From the NCBI GenBank assembly GCA_013339895.1, contig JABACO010000023.1, positions 117,501-181,500 on the forward strand: a stretch of 64,000 bases of DNA. Reading direction: 5' to 3'. The position numbers were made by a program, and so were the translations under genes. Shown piece after piece: positions 23,901-34,623 of this stretch (its first letter is position 1; each line of letters begins with the position of its first letter). The stretch comes from Ephydatia muelleri. Its lineage: Eukaryota; Porifera; Demospongiae; Spongillida; Spongillidae. The notes under the pieces were generated by a model. It was not told the DNA's origin. It made no database searches and saw nothing but the letters and a program-made list of their open reading frames with translations.

Positions 23901-25929
23901 TCAGCAATGGCTATTGAAGCCTTTGAAGGCTCTGCTACCTCCGGCAGCTTGCTTTCCCTCTCACTGACAAAACCTCTTGCTTTCTTCTTTCCTTTTCTGC
24001 ACCCTGCTGACAGCTGTTGTTCGCTCCCACCACTCTCAACAACAGAACTTGTACTCACTGAAGACTTCTTTCTAACTTCCTCTGCATGTTCACTGCCTGA
24101 GGCTACCACCATGCTGCTCCTCCTCCCCACACAAGTCCTCTTGCCCCTACCCCTCTGGAGAGTGCTAACCTTCTGCTTGCTGTACCTTCCAGTGGCCTCT
24201 GTTGGAATCAAAGAACTCAACTCATCACTAAAGTCATCTTCCGTCCCAGGCTTATCCTGTGAACCACCTATGTTCTGGGCCTGATCCAATGAACCACCTA
24301 TCTTCTGGGCCTGATCCAATGAACCACCTATCTTCTGGACCTGATCCAATGAACCACCTATCTTCTGGACCTGATCCAATGAACCACCTATCTTCTGGGC
24401 CTGATCCAATGAACCACCTATCTTCTGGGCCTGATCCAATGAACCACCTATCTTCTGGGCCTGATCCAATGAACCACCTATCTTCTGGGCCTGATCCAAT
24501 GAACCACCTATCTTCTGAACCAGATCCAATGAACCACCTATCTTCTGGGCCTGATCCAATGAACCACCTATCTTCTGGACCAGATCCAATGAACCACCTA
24601 TCTTCTGGACCTGATCCAATGAACCACCTATCTTCTGGACCTGATCCAATGAACCACCTATCTTCTGGACCTGATCCAATGAACCACCTATCTTCTGGGC
24701 CTGATCCAATGAACCACCTATCTTCTGGGCCTGATCCAATGAACCACCTATCTTCTGGGCCTGATCCAATGAACCACCTATCTTCTGGACCTGATCCAAT
24801 GAACCACCTATCTTCTGGGCCTGATCCAATGAACCACCTATCTTCTGGGCCTGATCCAATGAACCACCTATCTTCTGGACCTGATCCAATGAACCACCTA
24901 TCTTCTGGGCCTGATCCAATGAACAACCTAACTCAGAAGCAACTGAACGCTCATCAGAGTTGTCCTGGTGAGTTAGTGGGCTTCTTATTTGCACATTTGT
25001 ATCTGAATATGCATCTTCATCTGCACATCCGTCCCTCCATGCATTGCTTGGATGTGCAGATGTAACTGGCAATGCATCTTTCACAAGACTGTTTTCCTGC
25101 TCTGAGAAGAGAATACTGGATACATCTTTTCTGTCTTCTAAGTCTTCTGCTCCTTCATCAGCATCAAGATCATAAGCCACAGTAGGTTCCACAGGCTCAA
25201 CTGTCTTGTTCCCTCCGTCATACACCACGGTTTGTTCAATATTCTGATCTGCACTGCACGGCCCATACTGCTTCAGTGGTTCACCTTGCCTGTTAACAGT
25301 GGAGCCTGCGGTGTCTGTGCACCAAGTATTAGTGGATTGCTTACCAACAGTAGTTACGCAGCTCTGGTCATCAAATAAAGTATCAACTGTAGGAATGGTC
25401 TGACCCTCAAAGGTTGTGTTCTCCACAGGAATGGTTTGACCCTCAAACATTGTGTTCTCCACAGGAATGGTTTGACCCTCAAACATTGTGGTCTCCACAG
25501 GAATGGTTTGACCCTCAAACATTGTGTTCTCCACAGGAATGGTTTGACCCTCAAACATTGTGTTCTCCACAGGAATGGTTTGACCCTCAAACGTTGTGTT
25601 CTCCACAGGAATGGTTTGACCCTCAAACATTGTGGTCTCCACAGGAATGATCTGACCCTCAAACGCTGTGTTCTCTACAGGAATGGTACCTCGTGCAGCA
25701 TATTTGGAAGCATGCTTAGTGTTGGATGGTTCAGTGTTGCTGTCAGCTATGCCAGGGACCAGAGCCACGGTCATTAGTGTATGGTCAGCTTCATCACTTG
25801 TGTCCTCACCACTACTGCACACTACTGGATCGAAGGATACTTTATGGACCTTGAGAACTGCAACATTTCCTTCTGAGTTGATGCTTTCAATATCTGAATT
25901 ATGATATGCATTGTAAATTAATGCTAATT

Positions 25930-25975
<46 letters not shown>

Positions 25976-27069
25976 AACACACATACACACACACACACAC
26001 ACAAACACAAACACAACCTTGTTGGTTGACGACTGATCCCTTTCCGCCAAGGATTGGAGAGGAGTGCGCACTGCTAATGTCATCTTCATCATCACTCATA
26101 TGACTGACACCTGCAAGCACATCTAGCAACAATAACACACAAGGCGATTGCTGCGTACCTTCCTCGTTGTAAGGGACTGTGCTTTCACATTCAATTCTGT
26201 CCTTGATGTCCTCCTCTTCACCAGGATCCTCAGCAAAGTATGGCTGGGTAGGTTCAATATCATTCCTACACATTACATCATCCTTTTCACTTTGATTTTC
26301 ATTGTCCTCGCCATCTACTGTGCTCTGGTCACTGTCCTGCAGTGTCTGAACACATGTGGTCTTTACACCTTGTTCCTCAGTTACTGGAGGTGCACCTTTG
26401 TCAGGACCAAGAATCCCCACTGGACTGGGCACGATGTACAGACACTTCACGTTGGCTAGATGTAACTCTGTGTTGTTCCTCAGTTCATAGTAAACGTGAG
26501 GGCGCAGTTGGTGCTAGAAACATTTTGCCAATGAGGTCACTATGATTTTGGGATATACGTGTGCAGATACTTCTACCAGGCTATGTCTATAGAGGTCCCG
26601 CCAAATACACCACTAACTATTATAACATTACACTATGGCGGTTTCCATGGTACAGTATGACTAAACCGTGAACCTGTACAACATTACACTATGGCGGTTT
26701 CCATGGTACAGTATCGCTAACCGTGAACCTGTAAGTCTTGTTTCGGCTTCCGAGATCCTTAATAAAGTGTTCAGAGCCGTCGACAAGAATTTCCACGTGA
26801 TGCCGTGAGAGGCCTTTCGCTGGTATAAGAGCTGCCGCACAGTCCTGCCCCCTTCCAACAATAGTTTGCGCTACTCCGAATTAAATATGCAAATGACACA
26901 CTGCTAATCATATCAAACGCTTGCCTTCTACAATTGGAATTATGCTCTCTTCCAATTCGGCTTGCGCAAACACCTTTAAAAAACTTGAACTGACCGCCAT
27001 TTGTGATATCACATTCTATACGAAGCACACCTATTACTGTGCGTATTACATATGCAAATCGAAACCCAT
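20912..27069 (-). CDS. MDC1: MDC1-like DNA-damage mediator (FHA + repeats + 2 BRCT)
   Basis: MDC1 docks on phosphorylated H2AX through its C-terminal BRCT pair and recruits repair factors in the nucleus. Exons: about 27030-26974, 26870-26722, 26513-26159, 26110-26018, 25893-23654, 23223-23181, 23129-22969, 22871-22708, 21360-21082, 21011-20912. Exons 1-3 encode an FHA domain (IVGRGQDC, LSRHHVEI, DLGSRNKT, LRPHVYYEL). Exon 5 is a 2.2-kb acidic, repeat-rich region. BRCT1 is PCVLFTGIVYQEGENIVREL...THLVTDK with IKLLCCLSRGCHIVSSRWLD. BRCT2 starts at LLDGYKIFMTSNVTPDRAAL. The tail is basic (KRKAEHHEEASTKRRRK). FHA plus tandem BRCT is the MDC1 layout. A 4-nt first coding exon (ATGG at 27069-27066, 35-bp intron) fits phase and gives 1214 aa, but it is weakly supported. 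It would begin 12 bp past the FKBP1A stop. Confidence 0.88.
21410..22315. repeat. About 26-bp minisatellite in an MDC1 intron
   Basis: Roughly 34 copies of a unit made of (AC)n plus ATGTTCTCCCCACTAAAC, 24-28 bp long, differing mainly in the AC length and in GTT/GCT or CAC/TAC variants. It fills the intron between the two BRCT-encoding exons (21361-22707). Confidence 0.9.
22334..22618. repeat. Palindromic foldback element (about 120-bp arms)
   Basis: Terminal CCGTAGAATA is matched by TATTCTACGG at the other end. The arms include a C7-10/G7-10 tract, CTTACGTGAGACCCTAAAAA and GGCATGTTTTTGAAACGAGC, and are nearly identical in inverted orientation around a spacer of about 40 bp. It is a MITE-like unit inside the same MDC1 intron, directly after the minisatellite. 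The arms differ by a handful of bases, so it is not freshly made. Confidence 0.85.
23255..23475. repeat. Minisatellite of TGTCTCCATACCATTCCAG units
   Basis: About eight copies of a 23-28 bp unit built from CCATGTCTCCATACCATTCC plus a variable GAGTGTA/GGTGTAC part. It lies in the MDC1 intron between the long repeat exon and the 43-nt exon. Confidence 0.85.
24255..24925 (-). repeat. 30-bp coding minisatellite in MDC1 (GGSLDQAQKI)
   Basis: About 22 head-to-tail 30-bp units encode GGSLDQAQKI. Variation is almost limited to A/V and Q/L at two positions. The frame is intact across all copies and the flanking coding sequence. Near-identity of the copies indicates recent homogenisation. Confidence 0.95.
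25390..25690 (-). repeat. 36-bp coding minisatellite in MDC1 (TIPVENTMFEGQ)
   Basis: About eight 36-bp units encode TIPVENTMFEGQ-type dodecapeptides (variants ETTMFEGQ, ENTTFEGQ). Each has potential phospho-acceptor Thr residues. They are in frame with the rest of the long MDC1 exon. Confidence 0.95.
25929..26010. repeat. CA microsatellite in an MDC1 intron
   Basis: An (AC)n tract with ACAAACAC interruptions occupies most of the intron 26017-25894 between exons 4 and 5. It opens a spurious VCVCV frame on the minus strand. Confidence 0.9.
26622..26733. repeat. Tandem duplication spanning an MDC1 splice donor
   Basis: A segment of about 57 bp containing ACATTACACTATGGCGGTTTCCATGGTACAGTAT and AACCGTGAACCTGTA occurs twice head to tail. 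The inner copy carries the end of the second FHA exon and its GTTAGC donor (26722/26721). The outer copy therefore duplicates that exon end and a decayed donor in the intron. Confidence 0.75.
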
Positions 27070-27080
27070 AAAATAAAGGT

Positions 27081-27683
27081 CTATTCTACTTTCAGCAACT
27101 CCACTTCAAAGATGAGCGTGGCGTTGGGAGGAATAACTCCAGGTACACCAGCTGCACCATACGCTAAGTCTGATGAGATGGTCAACTTCGCTATTTGTCC
27201 CAGAGTCATCTGTACAATGGTTCACTCAGATCTTAGTTGCACAATATTGGAGCGCACTTACCTGTGCTACACCTTCATCCCATCCTATCAAACACCAAAT
27301 AAAGAAGAAAAAAATGACAACAGTATACTCTACACCTTGTATGGTCATACATCGTGTCAGCCGCGCACATGAAGTGACGCGTTGCAGATACTACGTGAGA
27401 ACGCTTACCCCGAATCACCTCTCCCATTCCAAGTTTAAACTTGAAGGGCCGCTTTTTATCGCGAGAGGAATCAAACTTGGTCCCGTTGGTTAGAGTGCCT
27501 AGTCAGACGTGGTGGAGATGACCACGACGAGTTGTGTGATCTCGTGCTACTTACCAACGTAGTGAACCGTAACAGTTTGTCCGTGTTTGGGCCTCGTCTT
27601 TCCTAAAATGAGATTCTTAAATTGTACCTACAAAAGATCATCTCACCATCTCCCTCCTTGGTTGTCTTGATGTCAACTCCCAT
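27081..27683 (-). CDS. FKBP1A: FKBP12-type peptidyl-prolyl isomerase
   Basis: A cytosolic proline isomerase of the FK506-binding family. Exons: 27683-27647, 27602-27555, 27498-27409, 27284-27262, 27209-27081, total 327 nt (108 aa), exactly the usual FKBP12 length. Recognisable blocks: [73 protein letters not shown], and [11 protein letters not shown] at the end. The active-site residues Tyr, Phe, Asp, Val-Ile and Trp are in place. Exon 4 is a 23-nt microexon coding for WDEGVAQ. Introns are 44-56 bp. Confidence 0.96.
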
Positions 27684-27896
27684 TCTGCATTCAGTAGGCG
27701 TGAGCGTCACGCGATGTTTACGACTGCCAAATTCCTATCGTACATATGCTTACGTAATGATACAGGTTCATTATACATGTCCTGAATCCTAGCAAGTGCG
27801 TAGTTATGACGCACGGATAGCCCCGTGTTCATTGTGCCCAGATCCAGCGTCGTGGCTGTAGATTGGTTATGTGTGTACAGGAGTCCCAAATGAAGG
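27684..27896. other. Upstream flank of FKBP1A
   Basis: Probably contains the FKBP1A promoter. A minus-strand open frame of 60 codons here has no recognised similarity. Confidence 0.4.
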
Positions 27897-28216
27897 AAAA
27901 TTCAATTATACATATTATAACATTATTAATACATATATTATAAACACATTACACACAATCAAACATATAGTCTAGATAGAATGGCCCTGGAATTGGCTCT
28001 GATCAGGGTCAAGTTTAATCTGCCATAAATCATATTAGTTGTTAAGGACTTGGGCTGCCCCAGTTGGGTGGCTAATCTTCCTGTAAGTCTGGAGAGACAA
28101 CGTTGAGCTTCTGGTCCCCAACTTCCATAGGACTCTACAACCAAAGGGATGCACAGCCACCCTAGCTCTTCACATTTTGCATCGTTACTGTGGTGCTTCC
28201 TCTGTTCTGCCTGCAT
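27897..28216 (-). mobile_element. RLE-LINE copy B, 3'-end fragment
   Basis: The minus-strand frame 28216-27959 encodes the endonuclease C-terminus of the same family as copy A (KCEELGWLCIPLVVESYGSWG, then YGRLNLTLIRANSRAILSR). It is followed on the minus strand by an AT-rich tail down to 27897. Severely 5'-truncated, as is usual for LINE insertions. The short frame is still open. Confidence 0.85.
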
Positions 28217-28768
28217 TGCTGCTTTAAATTTAATTAATTATTTCTTTTTGAAGATTCAGTCTGATTCTGACCATAGCTTAATGTAAGAGTTTTGCTCCAT
28301 GATCAATGAATAGCTCTTTCTCATGTTATGCACACCTCAACTGACTCTATGTTCCTCTCCCTCCCCCTACATGCAATCAGCCATGTAGATTATTTGTTCA
28401 TCAATAATTCAGTGGAATAGTATTGGCTTCAAAAATATTTGTGTGTAGTGTGGCATCACACCTGGCTATTAGACCATCAGACATGGTTGCCTCAACTTTA
28501 TATTAGTGCAGCCGAATTCCAGAACTCTACTGGAAAGGATAGTAGTTTATTGTCTGATGTAAAGACATTAGTTTGTGCTTTTATGTGTTACAGGTATTCT
28601 ATTATGTTGTGCATATGATAATTTGTACTGATATAGGGGAATTTAAAATAACAAAATAAAAATGTAATTCCGTGAGCACTTCCAATATAAGATTGAAGAG
28701 GCAGATAATGGCATTTTCGATGCCCTTATAAAGTGCCTATCATCGATAGGGGAATAGCTTTAACATTG
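28217..28768. other. No gene seen
   Basis: AT-rich, with short frames only. No splice-linked coding segment or named repeat was found. Confidence 0.5.
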
Positions 28769-29056
28769 ACAAGTAAATAAAAACATTCTCTAACGAGAAA
28801 GTTGTTGGTATATAGGATTGACCAATGGTGGTGTAAAAAGCACGGAAACAAGAGTGACAGAAATTTGACTGGAAAATTGAAATAGGCCTATATTTAGCCC
28901 ATTACTTACTGTTACAACGTTAGTGTGCTAAATATAGGCCTATTTCAATTTTCCAGTCAAATTTCTGTCACTCTTGTTTCCGTGCTTTTTACACCACCAT
29001 TGGTCAATCCTATATACCAACAACTTTCTCGTTAGAGAATGTTTTTATTTACTTGT
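28769..29056. repeat. 290-bp palindromic foldback element
   Basis: The left arm begins ACAAGTAAATAAAAACATTC and the right arm ends with its reverse complement. Arms of about 130 bp flank a loop of about 30 bp (28898-28930) and appear identical or nearly so over most of their length. No coding capacity. MITE-like, and younger than the foldback at 22334. Confidence 0.88.
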
Positions 29057-29146
29057 TTCATAAGTTTTTTCCTCTGGCGTCTTTATAAGTGGTGACAAAT
29101 TGATTTTAATTTACGAAAGGAGGGCTAGAGAGGGAGGTTAAAAATT

Positions 29147-30616
29147 TTAATAATAGAAATGGTAAGTATACGAGTTATTTATGTTATTAATTGTTCGGCC
29201 TTGTCCTCGACCTCCTCGCTTCCACCCTCTTCCATTCGCGCGGCGGCCTCGTTGTGGCCATGGGAGCCATGTGGGTGGTGGTGGCAGCGGCCAGGGGGGC
29301 AGCAGGCGAAGTGGTGGTGGGGGCACTGGTATTGGTGCCAGTGGTGGGGCTAGTGCTGGTAGCGGCGGGGGCAGCTCTGCTGCTACTACTGGTGGTGGCG
29401 GCGGGGGCAGCCCTGCTGCTACTGCTGGTGACGGCAGCTCTGCTGCTGCTGGCGGTGGGGACAGTGCTGCTGCTACTGCTGGCGGCGGAGGGAGCACTGC
29501 TTCTAGCAGCGGTGGCGGGGGCGGTGGCTGTGTGAATGGAAGAGGAGTCGGAGGATGTACTTCGTCCTCCGAGTCCTCTTCAAAAAATCTTACAATGTTT
29601 ACATGGAAAAGACCTCCCTCTCCAATGATGTCCATTGTTGTATATGTACATTGGCCATGGGAAAGACCTCCCCTCCAATGGTGTCTTATTCCAGACATTC
29701 TTGAAACCAATGCATCTGCACCAATCTTACTTACTGCTGCACGGGCAGATCTTGTAACAACCTTTTGAGCTAGCAATGGATGAGACTTACAAAAGGCATC
29801 ATTTACTTCACTTAGAAGCTCACTATCCCTAAGAATAGCTTTTTCAAGACCACCATTATACTCCATTAGTGCATGAGATTTGAGTTCATACAAGGAGTAG
29901 CTATATGGGAGAAGGATATGGTTGCAGTAATTTTCAGTGCTCAACCCTGCCATCATTGTGTCTTTTTGTACATCAGATAAGGAAGCCTTTTTGTACATCA
30001 GATTAAGGATGACACCCCAATATTCAATAGACAGGTCACAAAGGAGAAAGGACTACTGTACACAACAGTTGGGTCACCATGCATGCTTTACATGTAAAGT
30101 GAATGGCAGATCCCTAACATGCGTGCTGTACATACATGTATGTTGCATGCACATCTTCCTATAGCTTATTAATGCTAGTGCAATACAACATGCCATCACA
30201 TACCTTTGGGTGGTAGTGGTAGTTCGGTGACCCCTGCGATACCGCTTCCTCTCGGCAGCACGTTTAGCCAATCGGACAGCGGGGTCATTCCAATACCGAT
30301 TCCTTTCAGATGCCTTAATGGCAGCTGAATTGTCCTCGTATTTCTGCCTTTTAGCAGCGCGGTTCTCCTCGACGTCCTCTTGATATCGCTGCCTTTTAGC
30401 AGTACGGTTCTCCTCGAGGTCCTCTTGATATCGCTGCCTTTTAGCAGATTGCTTAGATTCAATATCTGCGTTGTAGCTGTCGCGTACAGAGGCCTTCTTC
30501 TTTTCGGGATCGGCCTTGTAGCGCGCTCGGGCTTTAGCCTTGTTTTCTTGTGATAAAATATCGTCTTGCTTTTGAAGGTATTCCGCTCGTTGCTTAGATC
30601 TCTTACGCGAAGGCAT
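29147..30616 (-). CDS. Basic KRQRY-repeat protein, probably element-linked
   Basis: Exon 1 runs from the ATG at 30616 to a GTATGT donor near 30203. It encodes a very basic, charged-helix repeat (AKRQRYQED, EENRAAKRQKYED, LAKRAAERKRYR). A second open region, 29998-29147, follows with an acceptor probably near 30000. It encodes a folded-looking segment, then a Pro/Ala-rich stretch and an RG-rich C-terminus. I associate this KRQRY repeat with multicopy sponge genes, often near mobile elements. No transposase, helicase or polymerase motif is visible. Function unknown. It could be a domesticated or still-mobile element ORF. Confidence 0.5.
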
Positions 30617-30769
30617 TTAACTCCACTAGCCAAAGTATTCAACTGCGATATTAGTACTAATAGGAACACCAAATAAATTTCGGAGTATTTATACTGCATG
30701 CTGTAAAATAACTTCATTAATCAACAATAAACCAAATAAACTTCTGCAATAACTCCATATCCTATACAG

Positions 30770-31000
30770 AACTTGCTACCGCATGAGGTACTTCTCGCTG
30801 TAGTCTTTCTAGATGTCTATATGACCTTAAATGGCACCGTGCAGGTGAATTCCAAAGATATTGGTGCTATTGCCGTTATTCAAAACCATTCGTAGCTCGA
30901 GTTATACCTTCCTAAGGAAGAAGAAGAAGAATTAGAAGACGACGACCAAGAATTATTTTGGGACTGGGCACGAGAAAAAGGAATTCGTTTGTTTCTCTAA
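30770..31000 (+). CDS. Possible 3' exons of an unidentified gene
   Basis: Two plus-strand exons, 30770-30844 and 30896-31000, are linked by a 51-bp GT-AG intron. They read NLLPHEVLLAVVFLDVYM... and then an acidic run with a WDWAREKGIRLFL end and stop. Both look protein-like. The upstream part is not found: the preceding 150 bp are AT-rich and the KRQRY-repeat gene lies beyond, so the gene may be truncated. Family not recognised. Confidence 0.35.
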
Positions 31001-31194
31001 AAGCACACCGTTTTATGACACGGAACAAACGTAGAACTGTAGATCTTTGAGTTCTCGTTCCATCGCGACAAAGAGATACGCGATCCGTTTCTCCGTTGTC
31101 CCTCCAGACGCGAGTGAAGTTTTTTTAAATGATATTCATCAATCCTTCAATCAATCCTATATTGAACCTGCTGTCAGATGAGAAGTGATGAGAT

Positions 31195-31320
31195 TGATGT
31201 ATAGGAACACATGGTGAGGAACAGATGTATAGGAACACATGGTGAGGAACAGATGTATAGGAACACATGGTGAGGAACAGATGTATAGGAACACATGGTG
31301 AGGAACAGATGTATAGGGAA
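31195..31320. repeat. 28-bp minisatellite, about 4.5 copies
   Basis: The unit GATGTATAGGAACACATGGTGAGGAACA is repeated head to tail with almost no differences between copies. Confidence 0.92.
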
Positions 31321-33426
31321 CCAACAGGAGTTTCCTCTTATGGAATAAAGTTACTATAACAACCAAATATCATTCACTACTTTTTGTAGCCCATTACAAG
31401 GTCAAAGGTTATTAAACCCTTTTAAAAAGCTGAAAGCAATGAGATTAGGATAAATAAGCAATGAATGCCAGCTTCAAATCTGAAGAAAGCAAGGTTAATA
31501 TCAACACACTCTGGACAAAAGATCAGGAACAGAAAAAGCATCCAAAGAGCAGAGAACGTTAAACTTTTGGAAAGCACAAAACTGCAATAAGGAGCAAGTA
31601 AATTGAGAAATCTGTTCAGAACACAGCGACTAGTGCAGCCAGACAACATAGCAGAGAAGTGACAATAATGTAACAGAAGCGCCATCTCGAGAAGGCAGGA
31701 TTCTATTGTAGGTTTTCCCTCAAATTCGGGCAGAAAGATGTATGTCCACAAGTGTCGCAGAAAGCATTGCTTAGCATGGTTGTGAGGGTTGGCGATGTCA
31801 CCCTAGCTTGCAGGTAACATGCTGTGATTGATCAATTGCACCTCATCAGAACGAGAGAGAGAGAGAGAGAGAGAACACACTGAACAATACAATGTAACAT
31901 GTACATAACAATCCACACAAAATCAATGTCAGGTGGAAGGCACCCTTGCAGCCTAGGAGAGCTCTGGGGAGGATGTCCATTTGTATTGATCACACCCGTT
32001 ACATATTGATTCATGCAGTTTCATTGGTTTGGATTTTTCCAGTGCTGTGGCAATGCAAGAGGCCAGTTTGGAGAAGAAGTCCATCACTCTGGGCCTCAAG
32101 CTCTAGAGGTATCTGTGACCACACAGGGACACACACTCTGAGCACTCAGGGTCAGAATTACACCATGAAGAGCTCGCTCAGTAACAAGACTGTCATGATC
32201 TCCCAAAATCACATAGAAAGAAAATTATATTGAGAAAAATATTTTTTTAATGCATGGTTAGTATGTATAGTTTATCTATGAAGTGCGAATATTTGACCAC
32301 TAATAACTCAGCAGGAAAATGAGTTAATTAATTGAAGATTGCAGTTTCAGCTGATTAATTAATGAATATGGATGTGGTCGCTTATTCATGGTTTGAAAGT
32401 AACTCATTTTGCTGTGGCCAGGGCAGTGTAGATGTATGGTGCCCCATCCACCTGGATACAGTCAGTGGGGCAAGACACAAGTCACTCAAGGCAACTGAGG
32501 AGACTGCCAAACAGAAATCTGATACGGATTGTGTCGCATTAGGCAACAGGCTACCACAAGTGTAGCGCCAGGCAAAACAAATTTGTCACTTTGATTTATC
32601 TCTCATTCAGTTTTTAAATAGCCTTGCTCTGCACTATTTTCATACCAAATTTGATGATGTGGTACTGACTTCAATGATGTGGTGCTGACTTCACTCTATA
32701 GCATGCCCTTTACTGTAAGAACGGGGGGGGGGGGGGGGGGGGGGGGAACTTTGTTATATTGTCTCCCAATAAGATTCACGACTATATGTAGTAAAGACTT
32801 ATATATATAACCTCAAATGATCCAGGACAAGACTGGATATTGAGGGCAGAAGCCTGACAACCATCTGCGGAGGCATTGTTTGACATTCACTGTTTTGTAT
32901 AGGAATGCACAAATTTTACTTCCACATACCACATACCATGTGCTAACCTACATGTATGCTCACACACACAATGATTTATACATGAGCATAAGAGATATGA
33001 GCACGTTTTTACACTCAATATCCAAATAAGTTAGCAAACTAGTGATATGACCAAGAAACAACTGATCGATATGTTGTGGACTACAAAGTATTAACTGTTT
33101 AGATAAACAGAGTGGTTTTAGTACAGCACCTGCGGCGCAATATTGCTCTGTTGTCCGTGAAAGAGTTAAGTGATACAAGTACATTATATATTCAAATGGT
33201 AAGGTAAAACAATCACCACAATTACAATGAAGTGCACACAGTATATTTGCATTGCTGCACAATACACCAAAGTACTGTGGTTATTACAACCAAAGTTAAA
33301 TGAAATCCTAAAGTCACAGCTAGATCATTGCACGGCTTTGTGCAGTACTTGCAGGTTTATCACTAATGCAACACAAATATAAAAAAACTGACAAACAAGA
33401 CAACAAGACACTGAGTTAGCAGCGAT
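31321..33426. other. Gene-poor, poly-G tract and likely UBE2W 3' flank
   Basis: No exons recognised. Notable only are a GA microsatellite near 31854-31874 and an uninterrupted run of 24 G at 32723-32746. The part adjoining 33426 probably includes the UBE2W 3' UTR (minus strand). Confidence 0.55.
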
Positions 33427-34122
33427 TCAACATGTGTCATCTGTGGTCAATACAAGAGCACTACTAACTACATGGTGTGGCAAATAAGAATCGCATACCA
33501 TGAAATCCCCATGATGTCAACTTCGGGTTAAATTGACCTCTAGCTGAATAAGTCTCGTCCCCAGGTGGCTTTACCTGCGACATAAAAGGAGCTATTGAGA
33601 ACAGATGGGCGTGGCACACTATACAAGTACCTTCTTCTTTGCCGAACTTAGCATACTTTGGATACTAAGACATACGGACATGACGTTCATAGCAGGCGTC
33701 CAGTCAGAGCCTAAAATGGATAGACATATGTGGCCATTGCTGTAGACATGTGGATGGACCGGAACATAAGGCGGTACGAACGTGACCTGGCGTATGCAAC
33801 GAAAAGCAATCATGTTTATTCAATATCGGCATCGCCGCCACAGCGTACCTGTGGAGATTCAAACGGGTACTTCTCGTCAAACACAAATTTCAGTACAAAT
33901 TTCTCTTTCGCGTACAACGTTCCTTCTGCACCGTCAACGTGAACTTGCCAACTGATGAGACACGCGATAGGTGTGTCATGGGCGTGGTAACCAAGGCAAT
34001 AATAGTGCTTACATATCTATTACATCCTTCATGGTGTCTTTGTCTAAGCTCATACCCTTAGGCGTGTTCTTCACGAACTCCTCGTATTCCTTCTTCAACC
34101 GTTTCTTCATGTTCACTGCCAT
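33427..34122 (-). CDS. UBE2W: UBE2W, N-terminal ubiquitin-conjugating E2
   Basis: UBE2W attaches ubiquitin to protein N-termini. Exons: 34122-34013, 33951-33849, 33786-33631, 33574-33499, 33440-33427, total 459 nt (152 aa; the family is about 151). Diagnostic features: VPVHPHVYSNGHICLSIL containing the catalytic Cys and the UBE2W-type HPH in place of the usual HPN, then SDWTPAMNVMSVCLSIQSML, and a C-terminus WGFHDDTC that closely matches the UBE2W end. The last coding exon is only 14 nt (DDTC plus stop). Introns are 58-62 bp. Confidence 0.95.
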
Positions 34123-34461
34123 GACCTCTGCTACACGATTAATACGTCATTGCAGTTACGTAACGGGTAAATGTACGTACAAATGGGACATTTGAGCAAA
34201 CAGTCAGCATCGTAGCAGAACTTTGCCAAATGTCTGTGTGTAACCATTGTACACATGGCTGTGGCAAATTTGAGTATCTAGTCGGACTTAGCATGACATT
34301 TAAGGGGTTAAGAGAAGAGGGACAGGACTAAGAGAAGAGGGACAGGGGAGAAGATGAAGGATTGTCAGAGCAATAATTAGTGTATAAATAAACACCAGAT
34401 GCCCCCAGCAATGACAGTAATAAAAGCAGGCCAGGTGTATTATATGATCTGAAAGGTATGT

Positions 34462-34462
34462 T

Positions 34463-34540
<78 letters not shown>
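34462..34540. repeat. TG microsatellite
   Basis: About 39 uninterrupted TG dinucleotides between UBE2W and CFAP95. Confidence 0.97.
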
Positions 34541-34544
<4 letters not shown>

Positions 34545-34623
34545 CAGGTTATAGATTCCAACATTATAGTGTTGAGGGAAAGATTACAAAGTTTCTACTA
34601 CAAAGTACAGCTGTGTGTGAATG

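Noticed and set aside
24252-25065. Long MNHLSSGPDP and WFIGSGPEDR repeat frames
   Set aside because: Shadow frames of the in-frame 30-bp MDC1 coding array; only the GGSLDQAQKI frame connects to MDC1 exons.
26974-27028. IGREHNSN as the FHA GR motif of MDC1
   Set aside because: This part is intronic; the acceptor at 26872/26871 brings in the canonical IVGRGQDC, which fits both phase and domain.
29159-29768. Plus-strand Gly/Ala-rich frames
   Set aside because: Antisense shadow of the Pro/Ala-rich tail of the minus-strand KRQRY-repeat gene.
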